The position numbers and the translations under genes were made by a program. Positions 12,550 through 22,877 of a stretch of DNA of 64,000 bases are shown piece by piece; positions within the stretch are counted from its first letter, which is position 1, and every line of letters begins with the position of its first letter. Source of the stretch: Anthoceros angustus (lineage: Eukaryota > Streptophyta > Anthocerotopsida > Anthocerotales > Anthocerotaceae); NCBI GenBank assembly GCA_010909165.1, contig VJWM01000173.1, forward strand, positions 124,001 through 188,000. Direction: 5' to 3'. Under the pieces are notes generated by a model. That model was not told where the DNA came from. It worked only from the letters and a program-made list of their open reading frames with translations, and did no database searches.

Positions 12550-12777
12550 CGTGCGTTAGGCACATAACGAAGCCACCTCTTGGCTGCTTGTTGAACAATG
12601 ATTCATGTCAGACTCACAAACTCCTCGTGCGTCAGGGACATAACGAAGCCACCTCTTGGCTGCTTGTTGAACAATGATTCATGTCAGACTCACAAACTCC
12701 TCGTGCGTCAGGGACATAACGAAGCCACCTCTTGGCTGCTTGTTGAACAATGATTCATGTCAGACTCACAAACTCCT
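12550..12777. repeat. 76-bp tandem repeat, three copies
   Basis: Units begin CGTGCGT at 12550, 12626 and 12702 and contain ACATAACGAAGCCACCTC and TGGCTGCTTGTTGAACAATG. Copies 2 and 3 are identical by eye. Related words (CACATGATGAGGCCCC and variants) flank the array at about 12410-12510 and 12785, suggesting an older, longer repeat field. Confidence 0.9.
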
Positions 12778-13187
12778 AGCCTGGACACATGATGAGGCCC
12801 CGCAGGGGCTGCCTTAGCCTAGTGAGTGCTTGCGTTATTGATTGCTTGTTGGTTGACGTCGTTCCTTTGTACAAGGCATGCTGGGATTCCTCGTGCAGTT
12901 CATTCTATGTGCACAAGACCACCTAAAGTAAAGTAAATTAAAAAAAAGTACTCCCCACGTCAAGACATGCAACAATCTTCGCTACACGAAACTTTGAATC
13001 GGCCTCAAGAAGCCGCCTCCATCTCACATTCTTGCTTCCGAGGATTATATCCTAAATCGAGGAAGTTATCTATGTCTTTTTCTCCTTCTTCTTCACTCTA
13101 ACAGTTGAGTGGTGCTACTTTAGGCAGGAAATACGTTAAAACCATCAATTTAACAAACCTACAATAACCTCACCCCTAAAAATTATG
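12778..13187. other. Intergenic DNA, no gene seen
   Basis: Mixed-composition non-coding DNA between two tandem repeats. No coding frame, RNA gene or motif recognised. Confidence 0.4.
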
Positions 13188-13473
13188 ATTAAAAATTTAG
13201 TTCAATTACGTTTGATAAGGTAATATATAGTATATATTTCAAAGCCTTAAGAGAAAAGCCAGCAGCCAAAAGGCCCCGAAATAACCTATTCCCCAAACTT
13301 ATAGAATGACAACTTAGTCCCACTATGCTCGATTAAAATTTAGTTCAATTACGTTTGATAAGGTAATATATAGTATATATTTCAAAGCCTTAAGAGAAAA
13401 GCCAGCAGCCAAAAGGCCCCGAAATAACCTATTCCCCAAACTTATAGAATGACAACTTAGTCCCACTATGCTC
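13188..13473. repeat. 143-bp tandem duplication
   Basis: A 143-bp unit containing TTTAGTTCAATTACGTTTG, AAGCCAGCAGCCAAAAGGCC and ATTCCCCAAACTTATAGAAT occurs at 13188-13330 and again at 13331-13473, virtually identical. This points to a recent duplication in otherwise AT-rich DNA. Confidence 0.9.
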
Positions 13474-14680
13474 AGTAAAATGCACTATAATCCAAAGCCT
13501 TAATAATAAAACCTACAACCAAAAGCCTTAAAAACTTGCTTGGAATCTTAAGCTAAAACCCATAGTTGAACCCTTTAGCAAAAACGCATCTAAATAACTC
13601 AAGTATACAAAGAACACCTAAAAAACGCATGTGCTCAAAGAACACCCAAAAACCTCACATGTTCAAAAAAGAACTCACTAAAACCGAGGACCTTAAAACT
13701 ATGAACCCTCTTAGAGTCTTTTGTATTGAAAATTCTTATATTCCTCGTGTGTTCCCTGCCTCTCGTCCATCATTTTCCTTTGACGCTGTTGGCCCGCTTG
13801 TCATTTCAAATTCAATTGAATGGCCTACATACAATCATGGAGATTGTGGAGGTTGCATCTCTAGCTATCAAAAGGCTATTTAATCTTTATATCGCAAATT
13901 CATACAAAACTATTCCCAGATTTTTTGGGCTATTCCGAAAGACATTGGGGTCTAAGTAAGAATACATCCGGATGTATAAGACTCTTAACAACAAGTTGAA
14001 TGAACTACTTGGGTATCTCAACAAGGGAGACTTGAGTTTAATTGCTTCTGCGTACCGTGACCCTTGTGATTCCCCTTGAGGCAGATGGGCTTGTCCATCT
14101 CTCGAATCGCAATAAAGTGCGAATCGATCCTTGGAGCTGCCGGTGTCCAAGTTCACACTTAAACCACATTGAATAGTAATATCTATCCATCGAAACTCGA
14201 AAGAGTTCGACACAAGGAGACTCCTCTGCCCTTTCTCCAGGGGAACTCTGACCGATCAACCAGGCACTGTTAGCAGATGGATGCAGCAAGATCTGAATTG
14301 AAATGTTTGAGGCTGAACATTGGGGTTGATCTACTGTCCTCCGCAACAAGGAGAAACATCAAACCATCAAAAACTGGCATAACCTGCAGAACAACAATTT
14401 GTGAGGACAGGTGGGCCGTCTTCATTTGCTCACCTGGTGAAGGTAATGCTCGAGGAGGAGCCACGTGTGACCACAGTGCATAAACAGCATGGAAGGAGAG
14501 GCAGAACAGGCAGCTGGCCGACTGTGGACCTGGTTTGCAGCAGGATGGAATCCTGATTCCTGTCTCGGTTCGCGTTTGCACTGGAGAGCTTGATCTTGGA
14601 GAAAGCTGATTGGAGTCTGACTGCTTCAATTCCAGCAGCAGAGGCGAGAGGGAGCGAGGAAGCAGCACTAGGGCGGGGGC
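13474..14680. other. Intergenic region and likely promoter/5' leader of the LEA-2 gene
   Basis: AT-rich to about 14,200, then rising GC toward the LEA-2 start. Short open frames, including a long one on the opposite strand over the LEA-2 gene, show no family match. The last few hundred bases probably include the promoter and 5' UTR. Confidence 0.35.
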
Positions 14681-15462
14681 ATGTCTGGAGCAAGCACCTC
14701 GAGGATCGATGAGGAGCAGCCGCTGGAGTACGCGGCCCTCAAGTCCGCGCCTGCCGCCCGTCCCCGCAAGGTGACTGCGGGGAGAGCGTGCCGCGCCTTC
14801 ACATCGGCTGTGTTGCTCCTGGTTATTGCGTTGCTTCTGGGAGGGATCGTGTTCCTGCTCTGGCCTACTTCCCCCGATGTGGAGGTGACTAGCATCAAAC
14901 TGGACGGCATCGACATCGAGAAGGATGACGAGAGCTCGTCCATCATCCCTTCTTTCTCCCTGAACGTGTCCCTCAAGCTCCTGCTTCAGATCACCAACAC
15001 GAACCTCTTCGGGCTCCGGTACGACACCATTCTGGTGCACATCTTGTACAGAGGGGATGAGGTCGGGCAGGTGGAGTCCGCCGGAGGCTCCGTGCCTGGG
15101 AAGAGTGTGAGCAATGTGACTGCCACGCTGGATCTCCAAGGGAAAGAAATTTTGGATAATGTTGGAGACCTCTGGGATGATGTCTCCAACAACTCTGTCC
15201 CCTTCCGAACCATCACAGAGTTCTGCGGCACTGTGGATCTCCTTTTCTTCCACCCTACCGTGCGGGTATTTCTCCTCTTTTGGCCCAGGCCTGTTTTCCC
15301 TTGCTCTTTTGCCTTGCTTGTCTGAAGTTGTTCAGACAACATTCTGTGTCCCGAGATGTTGACTGTTCCCAATGTTGGCTGCAGGTGAACTCAACTTGTG
15401 ACCTGGTTGTGGATCCTGACGAGAAGGTCATCCTCAGCCAGGAGTGTGACCTTGATTTCTGA
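14681..15462 (+). CDS. LEA-2 (late embryogenesis abundant group 2) family membrane protein
   Basis: Two exons, 14681-15265 and 15385-15462 (GTATTT...GCAG intron of 119 bp, phase 0), giving about 220 residues. The N-terminal ~40 residues are hydrophilic. One strong membrane helix follows at about residues 44-64 (SAVLLLVIALLLGGIVFLLW). The rest is an LEA-2/WHy-like extracytosolic beta domain with the family pattern of conserved Asn (LNVSLKLLLQITNTN, about 101-115) and a C-terminal VNSTCDLVVDPD segment ending in paired Cys. This layout is that of the NDR1/HIN1-like and LEA-2 proteins of land plants, type II membrane proteins linked to stress or defence. The exact subgroup is not determined. The start is the first ATG of the only frame with coding bias. 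Confidence 0.85.
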
Positions 15463-16202
15463 GCATCTCCTGTAGCTTTCTTAGGACGGGGCTTTCTTAA
15501 CCTTAACATCATCATCATCACATGCTTAATGTATGACACATGGGTGGAATTTCCTAGCCTTCCTCCTTGTAGACGGGGCTCAACCAGCCCTTCACCATCT
15601 TTTCACCCTCTTGTATTCCCACTTTGTGAAATATTCAGGTTATGCACTACGTTGTATTGGATGCCGATGCCGATGCCGATGCCGATGCCGATGCCCTCAG
15701 TGATCAAACTTGTGATGTCGGTCCTTGTCACAAGAGGTTTCTAAAACCTAGTTGCTGCCTTTTGGTCCGCTTTCCCAGTCATCCGGTATAGGGCGCCCTT
15801 GCCTTGGATGGAAGTGGCAAGCTGGATTTCACGAAGGATCTTGGGTTGAGTTGAGCTCATTTGTGAGATTGAAGCAAGAGCAATTTGAGATTGAAGTAAG
15901 ATCATTTGTGAGATTGAATTCACGTATTGGTGAGCTTAACTCACTTCACTTAGGATGGTGTTCGACTCATCAGTGCAGTCCAACTCATTTGCGCTCAACT
16001 ACTTTTGGAAGGCTCATTTATGCAAGACGCTCCTTGGTTGGAAACACAAATGCGCTTCGGAAGCCCCTCGAATTGAGGTGCAACGTTTCCCGGTGAAACA
16101 GGACCATCCTCAGAGCCCGTGTGGGTTCTGATATGTCAGGAAGCCGCATTCCGGGACACTCTGCTTCGGCTGGAAACGAGGAAAGGGATTTTGCAAGATC
16201 AA
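15463..16202 (+). other. Intergenic region between LEA-2 and PPR genes, with hexamer microsatellite
   Basis: Holds the LEA-2 3' end and the PPR upstream region. At 15660-15696 there are six perfect repeats of ATGCCG. The frame of the PPR gene stays open upstream to a GTG at 16119 but has no ATG before 16203. Confidence 0.5.
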
Positions 16203-18755
16203 ATGGCGATGCAGTTGGAGTTACGCCCGGTGGCCCAAGACAAACAGTCTGCCATCCATCCTATGCGCAATTTGTTGGCAGCAAAGTCGAGCTCGTCGTC
16301 AATGACATGTGGCTGTGTGGTACGGAACGGCCCACCATGGAAAGTGGCAGGCATATCGCAGGATTCAAGCCCAGCAGCCAAGAGCATGACGCACAAAGAG
16401 CGGCAGGAGCTCTTATGGCAGCAGTTCTTCTTGGATCCCTTGGATTGGTGGGACAACAGGGTCGATAAGCAAAGCCCCCGGCATCCCGACTTCAGGCACA
16501 AGACCTCCGAGGAGCCCCTGTGGCTCAACAGCCCTCGCAAGCCGGCTTGGGTGGATTCTGAGCTGGCCAGGTGGGATGTCGAGATGAGGGGGCTCCCGGC
16601 ATCAAGTGCAGGAAACGTTGATGATGAAAATTGGGTGAAGTCCCTGACCAAACGTTGCGAGGAGGCGGAGCTGGGTGAAGCTGTGGAAGCATTGAATCTT
16701 CTGGTGCAGCGGGGATATCATATCAGCCACAGTATCTTCCATCGAATCCTCAAGAGATGCATGGCAGAAAGGGATCTGGGTTGCGGTAGGCGAATTCATG
16801 CTCTTGTTCAAACAGGTGGGTATGGCTCTGACGCATTCGTGGCCAACCACATCATTGGCATGTACGCTTCTCATGGGGAGTTGGAGGATGCTGTGCAGGT
16901 CTTCAGGAATGTGATTGCACCCAGCGTACATATGTGGTCCTCTATCATTCTAGCGCTTGTCCGACATGGACAGCCAGCACAGGCTGTACAGCTCTATCAG
17001 CAGATGAGGGAAGCAAGCGTCAAGCCAGATAACCGTATATTTGTGGCAGCTCTCAAGGCGTGTGCCTCGGCAGGGGACCTAGTTTCTGGTAAGCAGGTGC
17101 ACGCTGATATTCCAGAGGGTGCCGTGCAGGAAGATGTTTTCGTGGCTACCAGCTTGGTGAATATGTATGCTAAATGCGGTAGCCTGGTGGAAGCTCGCAA
17201 AGTGTTTGACGGTCTACGGAGGAAAAATGTGGTGACATGGAATGCCATGCTCGCTGGGTATTCTCAGCAGGGCCTGGGCCGAGAAGCCTTGGCTCTGTAT
17301 GAAAGTATGCAGCATGAGGGCATGACTCCAGCTGATCATATCACGTTTGTGTGCCTTCTTCAAGCATGTGCCAGTGCGGGGGCGCTGCAGCTGGGTAAGC
17401 AGCTTCATTTGCAGATTCGTGCAAGAGGGCTCGAAGCTGATGTGCGAATGGGCAACTGCTTGGTGGACATGTATGCAAAATGCGGGAGCTTAGATGATGC
17501 TCGAATAGTATTTGACAGTTTGCCGACAAAAGATGTGGTGTCGTGGAATGCGATGATCGCAGGATATGTGCAGCAGGGTCTTGGTCACTATGCTCTGACT
17601 CTCTATGCCTCTATGCGCAAGGAGGGCATAACTGTTGCCAGTCTTGTGACATTCTCGTGCCTTTTACAAGCATGTGCCAGTGTGGGGGCGCTGCAGCAGG
17701 GTAAACAGCTCCATTCGGAGATACGGGAAAAGGGCCTCGAAGCTGATGTGTTTATCAGCAGCTGCCTTGTGGACATGTACTCCAAATGCGGCACTCTGGA
17801 AGATGCTCGCAAAGTTTTTGACAGTTTCCCAACGAGAGATGTAGTGACCTGGACAGCCCTGCTGAATGGGTATGCAGAGCATAGCGATGGCCACAAGGCA
17901 ATCCATTGTTTCGAAGAGATGCTCAAGCAAGGTATCAAGCCAAATGACACCACTTTCCTTTGTCTTTTGGTAGCCTGCAGTCACTCAGGCCTAGTACAAG
18001 AAGGCCAGGAGTATTTCAACAAGATGATCAAGGACCATGGGATTGCACCCACCGATTATCACTACAGCTGCATGGTTGATCTTCTTGCCCGGTCAGGCCA
18101 ACTGGACGAGGCTGAACACATGCTGCGGACGTCAGCGTTCGTGAATGATGTAGTGGGCTGGAAAGCTTTGCTGAGTGCCTGCAAAAACCACGGTGATGCA
18201 GAGCGCGGGAAGCGATGCTTTGACCATCTCGTACACTTGGACCCCCAAGATGCGAGCGCATACGTGCTGCTGGGGAACATGTATGCCAACGCCGGCAGGT
18301 GGGATGATGTGACTAGGCTAGAGAGCTTGAGAAAGTCAGTAGGTGCATGGAAGAAGGCTGCAAAGGCTTGCATTGAAGTTAGGAACGAGGTGCACGAGTT
18401 CACAGTAGGAGAAGACAGGTCTGACATCTCATCCAAGCTGAGGAGCGTGAACACAAGGCTGAAGGAGGAAGGGGGCCACGTGCCACGCACAGAGCTAGTG
18501 TTGAAGGCTGCCTCTGAGCAGGAGAAGGAGGATGCCTTATGTGGCCACGCAGAGAAGCTAGCCTTGGCTTACGGTCTGCTGAACACGCCAGATGGTGAAA
18601 CTTTGCTGGTCACCAAGAACCTTCGCATGTGCAATGACTGCCACAGTAGCACCAAGATCATGTCCCGGCTTGAAAGTCGCGAGATCATTGTGCGAGATGC
18701 ACATCGAGTGCACCGCTTCCTGGATGGGTCGTGTTCGTGTGGGGATAGGCATTGA
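16203..18755 (+). CDS. PLS-class PPR protein with variant DYW deaminase domain (ends D-R-H) and N-terminal PDF-like motif
   Basis: Intronless, 850 residues from the first ATG. Residues ~1-60 look like an organelle targeting region. About 71-120 (LLWQQFFLDPLDWWDNR, then HPDFRHK, LWL and PAWV) resembles the PDF motif of OSB ssDNA-binding proteins. A PPR array of P-, L- and S-type motifs follows, with successive modules almost alike (VVTWNAMLAGY / VVSWNAMIAGY). Then come E1/E2, KKAAKACIEV at 717, and a cytidine-deaminase-like domain with HAE (782-784) and CNDCH (810-814) as zinc and catalytic site. The C-terminus is CSCGDRH instead of the usual DYW. Known biology: PLS-DYW proteins edit organelle RNA; KPAxA/DRH-type members are linked to U-to-C change. 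Target and organelle are unknown. Confidence 0.88.
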   Translation: MAMQLELRPVAQDKQSAIHPMRNLLAAKSSSSSMTCGCVVRNGPPWKVAGISQDSSPAAKSMTHKERQELLWQQFFLDPLDWWDNRVDKQSPRHPDFRHKTSEEPLWLNSPRKPAWVDSELARWDVEMRGLPASSAGNVDDENWVKSLTKRCEEAELGEAVEALNLLVQRGYHISHSIFHRILKRCMAERDLGCGRRIHALVQTGGYGSDAFVANHIIGMYASHGELEDAVQVFRNVIAPSVHMWSSIILALVRHGQPAQAVQLYQQMREASVKPDNRIFVAALKACASAGDLVSGKQVHADIPEGAVQEDVFVATSLVNMYAKCGSLVEARKVFDGLRRKNVVTWNAMLAGYSQQGLGREALALYESMQHEGMTPADHITFVCLLQACASAGALQLGKQLHLQIRARGLEADVRMGNCLVDMYAKCGSLDDARIVFDSLPTKDVVSWNAMIAGYVQQGLGHYALTLYASMRKEGITVASLVTFSCLLQACASVGALQQGKQLHSEIREKGLEADVFISSCLVDMYSKCGTLEDARKVFDSFPTRDVVTWTALLNGYAEHSDGHKAIHCFEEMLKQGIKPNDTTFLCLLVACSHSGLVQEGQEYFNKMIKDHGIAPTDYHYSCMVDLLARSGQLDEAEHMLRTSAFVNDVVGWKALLSACKNHGDAERGKRCFDHLVHLDPQDASAYVLLGNMYANAGRWDDVTRLESLRKSVGAWKKAAKACIEVRNEVHEFTVGEDRSDISSKLRSVNTRLKEEGGHVPRTELVLKAASEQEKEDALCGHAEKLALAYGLLNTPDGETLLVTKNLRMCNDCHSSTKIMSRLESREIIVRDAHRVHRFLDGSCSCGDRH
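16413..16562 (+). other. PDF-like motif fused to a PPR protein
   Basis: Codes for the ~50 residues with WWDNR, HPDFRHK and LWL, closely like the PDF motif I remember from plant organellar ssDNA-binding OSB proteins (WWDNR...PDFKHK...LW). Its position between the transit region and the first PPR motif implies an added nucleic-acid-binding module. The identification is from memory of the motif, not from a search. Confidence 0.6.
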
Positions 18756-19657
18756 TCATTGATCATACGTAAACATACGTGTGTTACAACATGCTAATAA
18801 GCCTCTTTTTCCTGCTGGTACATTTTCTCATTGCCGACATGGGTACTGTCTGTTTCGATGGTGACGGAGTGGCGGAATCACCAAACAAGTGCGGACGGGC
18901 CTGGCCGGTCCTTGATTGGCATGCCGGAAACGACGATTGCCTATTCGATTGTAAAGAAAGAACAGAAAAAAGAAAATGTCCTTGTGCACAGTATGCTATT
19001 CTGAGAGTCGTAGGTCTCTATAATTGAGGAATAAGAGCTGGCAATGCGCTCAACAAATAGGTGATAACCGAGGCAGCTCTAACGCACATAAAGCTCGCTC
19101 TGGACGTTCAAGCAACTCGGCACATTCTACTGGAACGTCCTGTGGGGCCCATTTCCACCTGCTGCGTCGTTACAAGTTGGCTTTCTTCTTCGTTTCGGAT
19201 CCGCGGCTCTGCCCGGCCAGGACTGCGAGGTGTCGAGGGAATCGAGCGGGAAGGTGCGCGACCGTCCCGCGTGTTCCTCCTGCGTGTCACCTCCTGCTCC
19301 TTCCCGCGCCGGGTCGTGCGTCTACTTCTTGCTCTTTGCCCTGCGTTGATGTTGCCTTGTCTAACTGCTTGATTGCAGCTCCCAAAACCTGCTTCTACCT
19401 GCGCTCTTGGATTTCACGGCTCTTTGTCCAGCTGCTTCAGGTTTTCATAGTGTTGCGGATGTGTAGTTCTGCGTGAGGATGTGCTTTGTGGATGGGCGTG
19501 TTAGCTGGATTCGCGTGCCTCTGTTCCATGACGTTGATGCATGTCGACGCTCGAAGCGTTTTGGCCATGGTTGGCTGATGGCTACTTTGGACCTGGCAGT
19601 TTGAAGTGGATTTCTGACGTTTGTGTCCTCAAGGGAGTGTAGCAAGTGGTTTCCAAG
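18756..19657 (+). other. Intergenic region and probable 5' leader of the CYSTM gene
   Basis: No convincing coding frame. The region rises in GC from 19,100. Several short open frames on both strands overlap without domain or codon evidence. It may include a 5' UTR intron, but no clear site pair is supported. Confidence 0.35.
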
Positions 19658-20270
19658 ATGTCGGACGGCAAGTATGCGCAAGGGTATCCCCCGCAGGCTT
19701 ATCCGCCCCCGCCGCCCTATGGCTATCCCCCTCAAGGTCGGTGTCGTTTCCTTTGCTGTGGCCGGTGATGGTGGCGATCCGTGTGGTGCACTCTGTCCTG
19801 GACTCGCGATTGTGGAGCTCAATTTTCTTCTGACTGCTTGCCAGGTTACCCGCCACAGCAGCCTTATTACCAGCAGGCGCCTCCTGTGCAGCCTCCTCCG
19901 CAGTATTACCAGCAGCAACAACAGCAACCACAACGGAGTGGAGGGTTTCTCGAGGGATGGTGCGTACTACTTCTTGAAACCTGTTCATATTGCTTGTAAC
20001 TTATTGGTCTCTTCCTTTCTTGGGTCTTACTAGCGGTACTTGCGTTAACCTCGTGTCATTCATCGTCTCCTGTGCAGCTTGGCAGCAGTCTGTTGTTGCT
20101 GTTTGCTGGATTGCCTCTTCTGAGGATTTTAAAGATTTTGCATAAGTGAACTTGGTCAAATTCTTTGGGCCTAATGCCCCGATTGTGTTGTGTACAGTTT
20201 GGCCGCACTATGTTGCTGTTGTTTATTGGATGAATGTTGCTGCGATCCGACTATCATTCTCGATAGCTAA
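19658..20270 (+). CDS. CYSTM (cysteine-rich transmembrane module) protein with two alternative last exons
   Basis: Exon 1 is 19658-19736 and exon 2 is 19845-19959. They encode a Pro/Tyr/Gln-rich head (GYPPQAYPPPPPYGYPP, then YYQQ repeats) ending in SGGFLEG. The last exon exists twice. Exon 3a (20078-20123, acceptor TGTGCAG) adds CLAAVCCCCLLDCLF, 79 residues in all. Exon 3b (20198-20270, acceptor TGTACAG) adds CLAALCCCCLLDECCCDPTI plus ILDS, 88 residues. Both join exon 2 in phase. CYSTM proteins are small tail-anchored membrane proteins of plants and fungi, linked to stress tolerance; the cysteine-rich helix is the anchor. Both tails resemble ones known in the family, so alternative splicing is likely. 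Confidence 0.85.
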
Positions 20271-21268
20271 AATTGAACGAAGAATCTGTAATACGCGATG
20301 AGGGTGAAAGACGATGTATATACTGTACGCGGTATGGTGGGGAGATCGTGGCTAGGGTACAAAATGGTGCACATCGCATGTTGGTAGCTATCTGTTGCCA
20401 TTGCACGGAGCTGTCTATATGTAGCCTACAGAAAATGCGAACTTTTTTGCGACTTTGCCGGCACAGGAGCGGATATTTTACGCTAGGGACATGATAGACT
20501 TGCTGTGTATAGCCTTAAAACCCGGGGACCTGTATGGTTTCAGGAATAACGCGAGTATACTGTTAGGCAGTCTGCTCTGAACGTTGTTACAGTAAAGGCA
20601 AACTTTGGATGCAGTCTGTTCTCAGATGTTTGCGTGATCAGTGTTAGCCTGTTCTCACCAATAACATATGTTTGCGATCTCATTTTTTATCCGTACTCAC
20701 AAAACGCATTCATAGTGTTCCTATCTTTGAATCCTACTTGTGACACACTTGAAAGCTGTGAAATCCAGGAACGCACACTTGCTGCGCAGTCCCATACCAC
20801 GCGATCGATCGACACCATAGATTTTCAGCAACTTCTGTGAGTAATTTGACACGAACACCTGCTAACCTCTCACCAGCTGCACGATCAAATTACACACACA
20901 TCACTCTGACTTTAAACTTCTGCTTCAATAGCTTCTGCTTCATCAGAAGGGATTGCCAGCATTTCCCTCAACTGGAGCAACCTTCCATAATCCAATGGAT
21001 ACCCGTCCAACCAAGACTTCAACGCTGACCTATTGAGCTGTGACAACTGTCATGCACAGAAGCCTACAATGTCGAGACGAGTCCCAGCAACCATGACAGA
21101 GCTCTGGAGAGCGGAAAACAGAGACTAAGAAGTCATGTCCACATTCATTTGTTACCTCTCCTTCTTCATATAAGTCCGGTGTGATGGTACGCCTGGCTGT
21201 TCTGTTTTGATCCAGCGTAGGTTCTATCTCTATGACTCCTCTGGCAACAAACGCGGAGATAACAGATG
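20271..21268. other. Intergenic DNA, no gene seen
   Basis: The first part is probably the 3' UTR of the CYSTM gene; the rest separates it from a minus-strand locus. No supported frame or RNA gene. Confidence 0.4.
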
Positions 21269-22087
21269 TCAGTTGTAACCTCTACGAAACGCAGCTGAAC
21301 CAACGAAGACACCCAGCGCTTGCGGAAATTGGCAAACATAGCTGAAGCAACTGCAAAAGAGTACGATGAGGGAACAAACAAGCGAAACCCGTAAGCTGAA
21401 CGGTGGCCCACCGGAAACTAGAGCTGTCTCAAGCGCAGCGTGCAGCTGAGGAAAGAGAAAAGGAAGGCACAACTGAAAATCTACTACTGTCCACTTACCT
21501 GACAAAATTATTGTTGCGAAGAGCCCCCACAGCCCTATTACGCATCCCCGTTTGCTCAGCAGATGCCAGTGCTCTTTCATGGCGTTCAAGAATTTCTGGT
21601 AATGGCGGGGGAGTGATCACATCCTCGGTCCGCTCGTCCAGGATTTGCTCCCGGACATATGTCTTTGACTAGTGGATTAACCAAGCAATCCCAGCCACAA
21701 CTGCAAGCAAAACCCCACCTGTCACAGGCTAGGTTAGGTAGGATAAGTTGTGGTGCTACCTGTAATCTACCCATGGCAATGGATGCATGAACTGTGGAAC
21801 ATATTGAACAAGCACATGGAGGTTGCAATTTCTTGCAAGGAGGGAAGAATTAAGGAGAGGAATTCGTACTTGACAAGCTGCGAGTCCTCCAGCACTATCA
21901 TCTCCAATCCCTTGTCGGCTCGTTCCATTTTGCGAGCCATCTGCTCTAGCACCTCCTTCCAGGATGCTCTTTCCCAGGGGCTCATCTTCCCACTTCCGAC
22001 CACAGCGAGCACCCTTGCCTCCGCCACTGCCGAGAATTCTGGTTCCCCAGACGGCGGCGGGGATGGTCCGGATCCAGGAGCTGCCAT
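21269..22087 (-). CDS. Tentative small three-exon gene, function unknown
   Basis: Proposed exons on the minus strand: 22087-21875, 21668-21499 and 21350-21269, about 154 residues, phases consistent. Exon 1 begins MAAPGSGPSPPPSG and continues as an acidic helix-forming stretch (MSPWERASWKEVLEQMARKM). Exon 2 encodes VREQILDERTED, then PPPLPEILERHERALASAEQ, and ends at a good donor (CAG/GTAAGT). Exon 3 is short and hydrophobic. The exon 1 donor (CTT/GTCAAG) is weak. The sequence just before exon 2 is in frame with it and encodes a membrane-helix-like VLLAVVAGIAWLIH followed by a TAG, so the model may be wrong or the gene broken. Family not recognised. Confidence 0.4.
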
Positions 22088-22877
22088 GGTACAATCAGCT
22101 GCTTGAAGTTGCAATTCGGGGACAACGGGTACACCGCTGCCTACAGACATCCTCACCACTCCGGATGCTCTTGATGTTGTCCAGCGCTGGACTTGATTGT
22201 CATAGCCGTATAGTACGCACCGCGACTGCCAGTGCTCGGGCTGGGCGACGTGCTTCGCAGGCTTCCGATCATCGCCTTGGTACAGCCCTTGCCTCCCGGC
22301 TGTGGCCAGCCTCCTGCTGGATGCATCAACATCAGGCCTGAAGCGGGGGCATTCCCTGCTAGCATCTTCATCTCCTCAGACGAGTACTAGCGCAGCGAGA
22401 TCTTGCGCCTCCGAGTCAGCCTGCTAGGGATGCGCTTAAGATTTCAAGGAGGAGCGGCTAGGATTGTCCACTCAGATTTTGTCCCTACTTCACCAGCAGG
22501 TCGTCGGGAATCCCTGCCAGGGATTTAGCTGCCAGTCCCGAGCATCGTCTCATCGTAACCACGTGCTCGACACGAGCTTGCGGAACCCTTCTCCACTCGC
22601 CGACGCGGCCGTCGGGTCTTCCTTCATGAATTCGTGAAGACGGCCATGTATAGTCCAAGAGGTCATTCATCGGCGGTGTCCTGCTGGGATCGGACGTGCA
22701 AGAACGCGGGCCCGGGTAACCGGAAAGGAGTCGGGGACTGTGGGCGATTCAATGGAGTGGCCAGTTCAATGTTGTGTCTGCTGGCAGAAACCCCACAGGG
22801 TACAAGCATGGTTTGGTGCATACATCAGTGAGAAACGGCTGAAACGCTGCTCTTTTGTGATCGCATAACGTTAATAC
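22088..22877. other. Intergenic region, no gene recognised
   Basis: Short overlapping frames on both strands without domain evidence. No missing C-terminal BASS exon (PPAISVV-like) could be found on the minus strand downstream of the BASS fragment. Confidence 0.35.

Noticed and set aside
11572-13473. Possible CRISPR-like array
   Set aside because: Units are directly adjacent with no spacers, and the genome is a plant's.
14270-15253. A 327-codon open frame on the minus strand over the LEA-2 gene
   Set aside because: It is antisense to a well-supported LEA-2 exon; its sequence shows no domain and results from the GC-rich third positions of the real gene.
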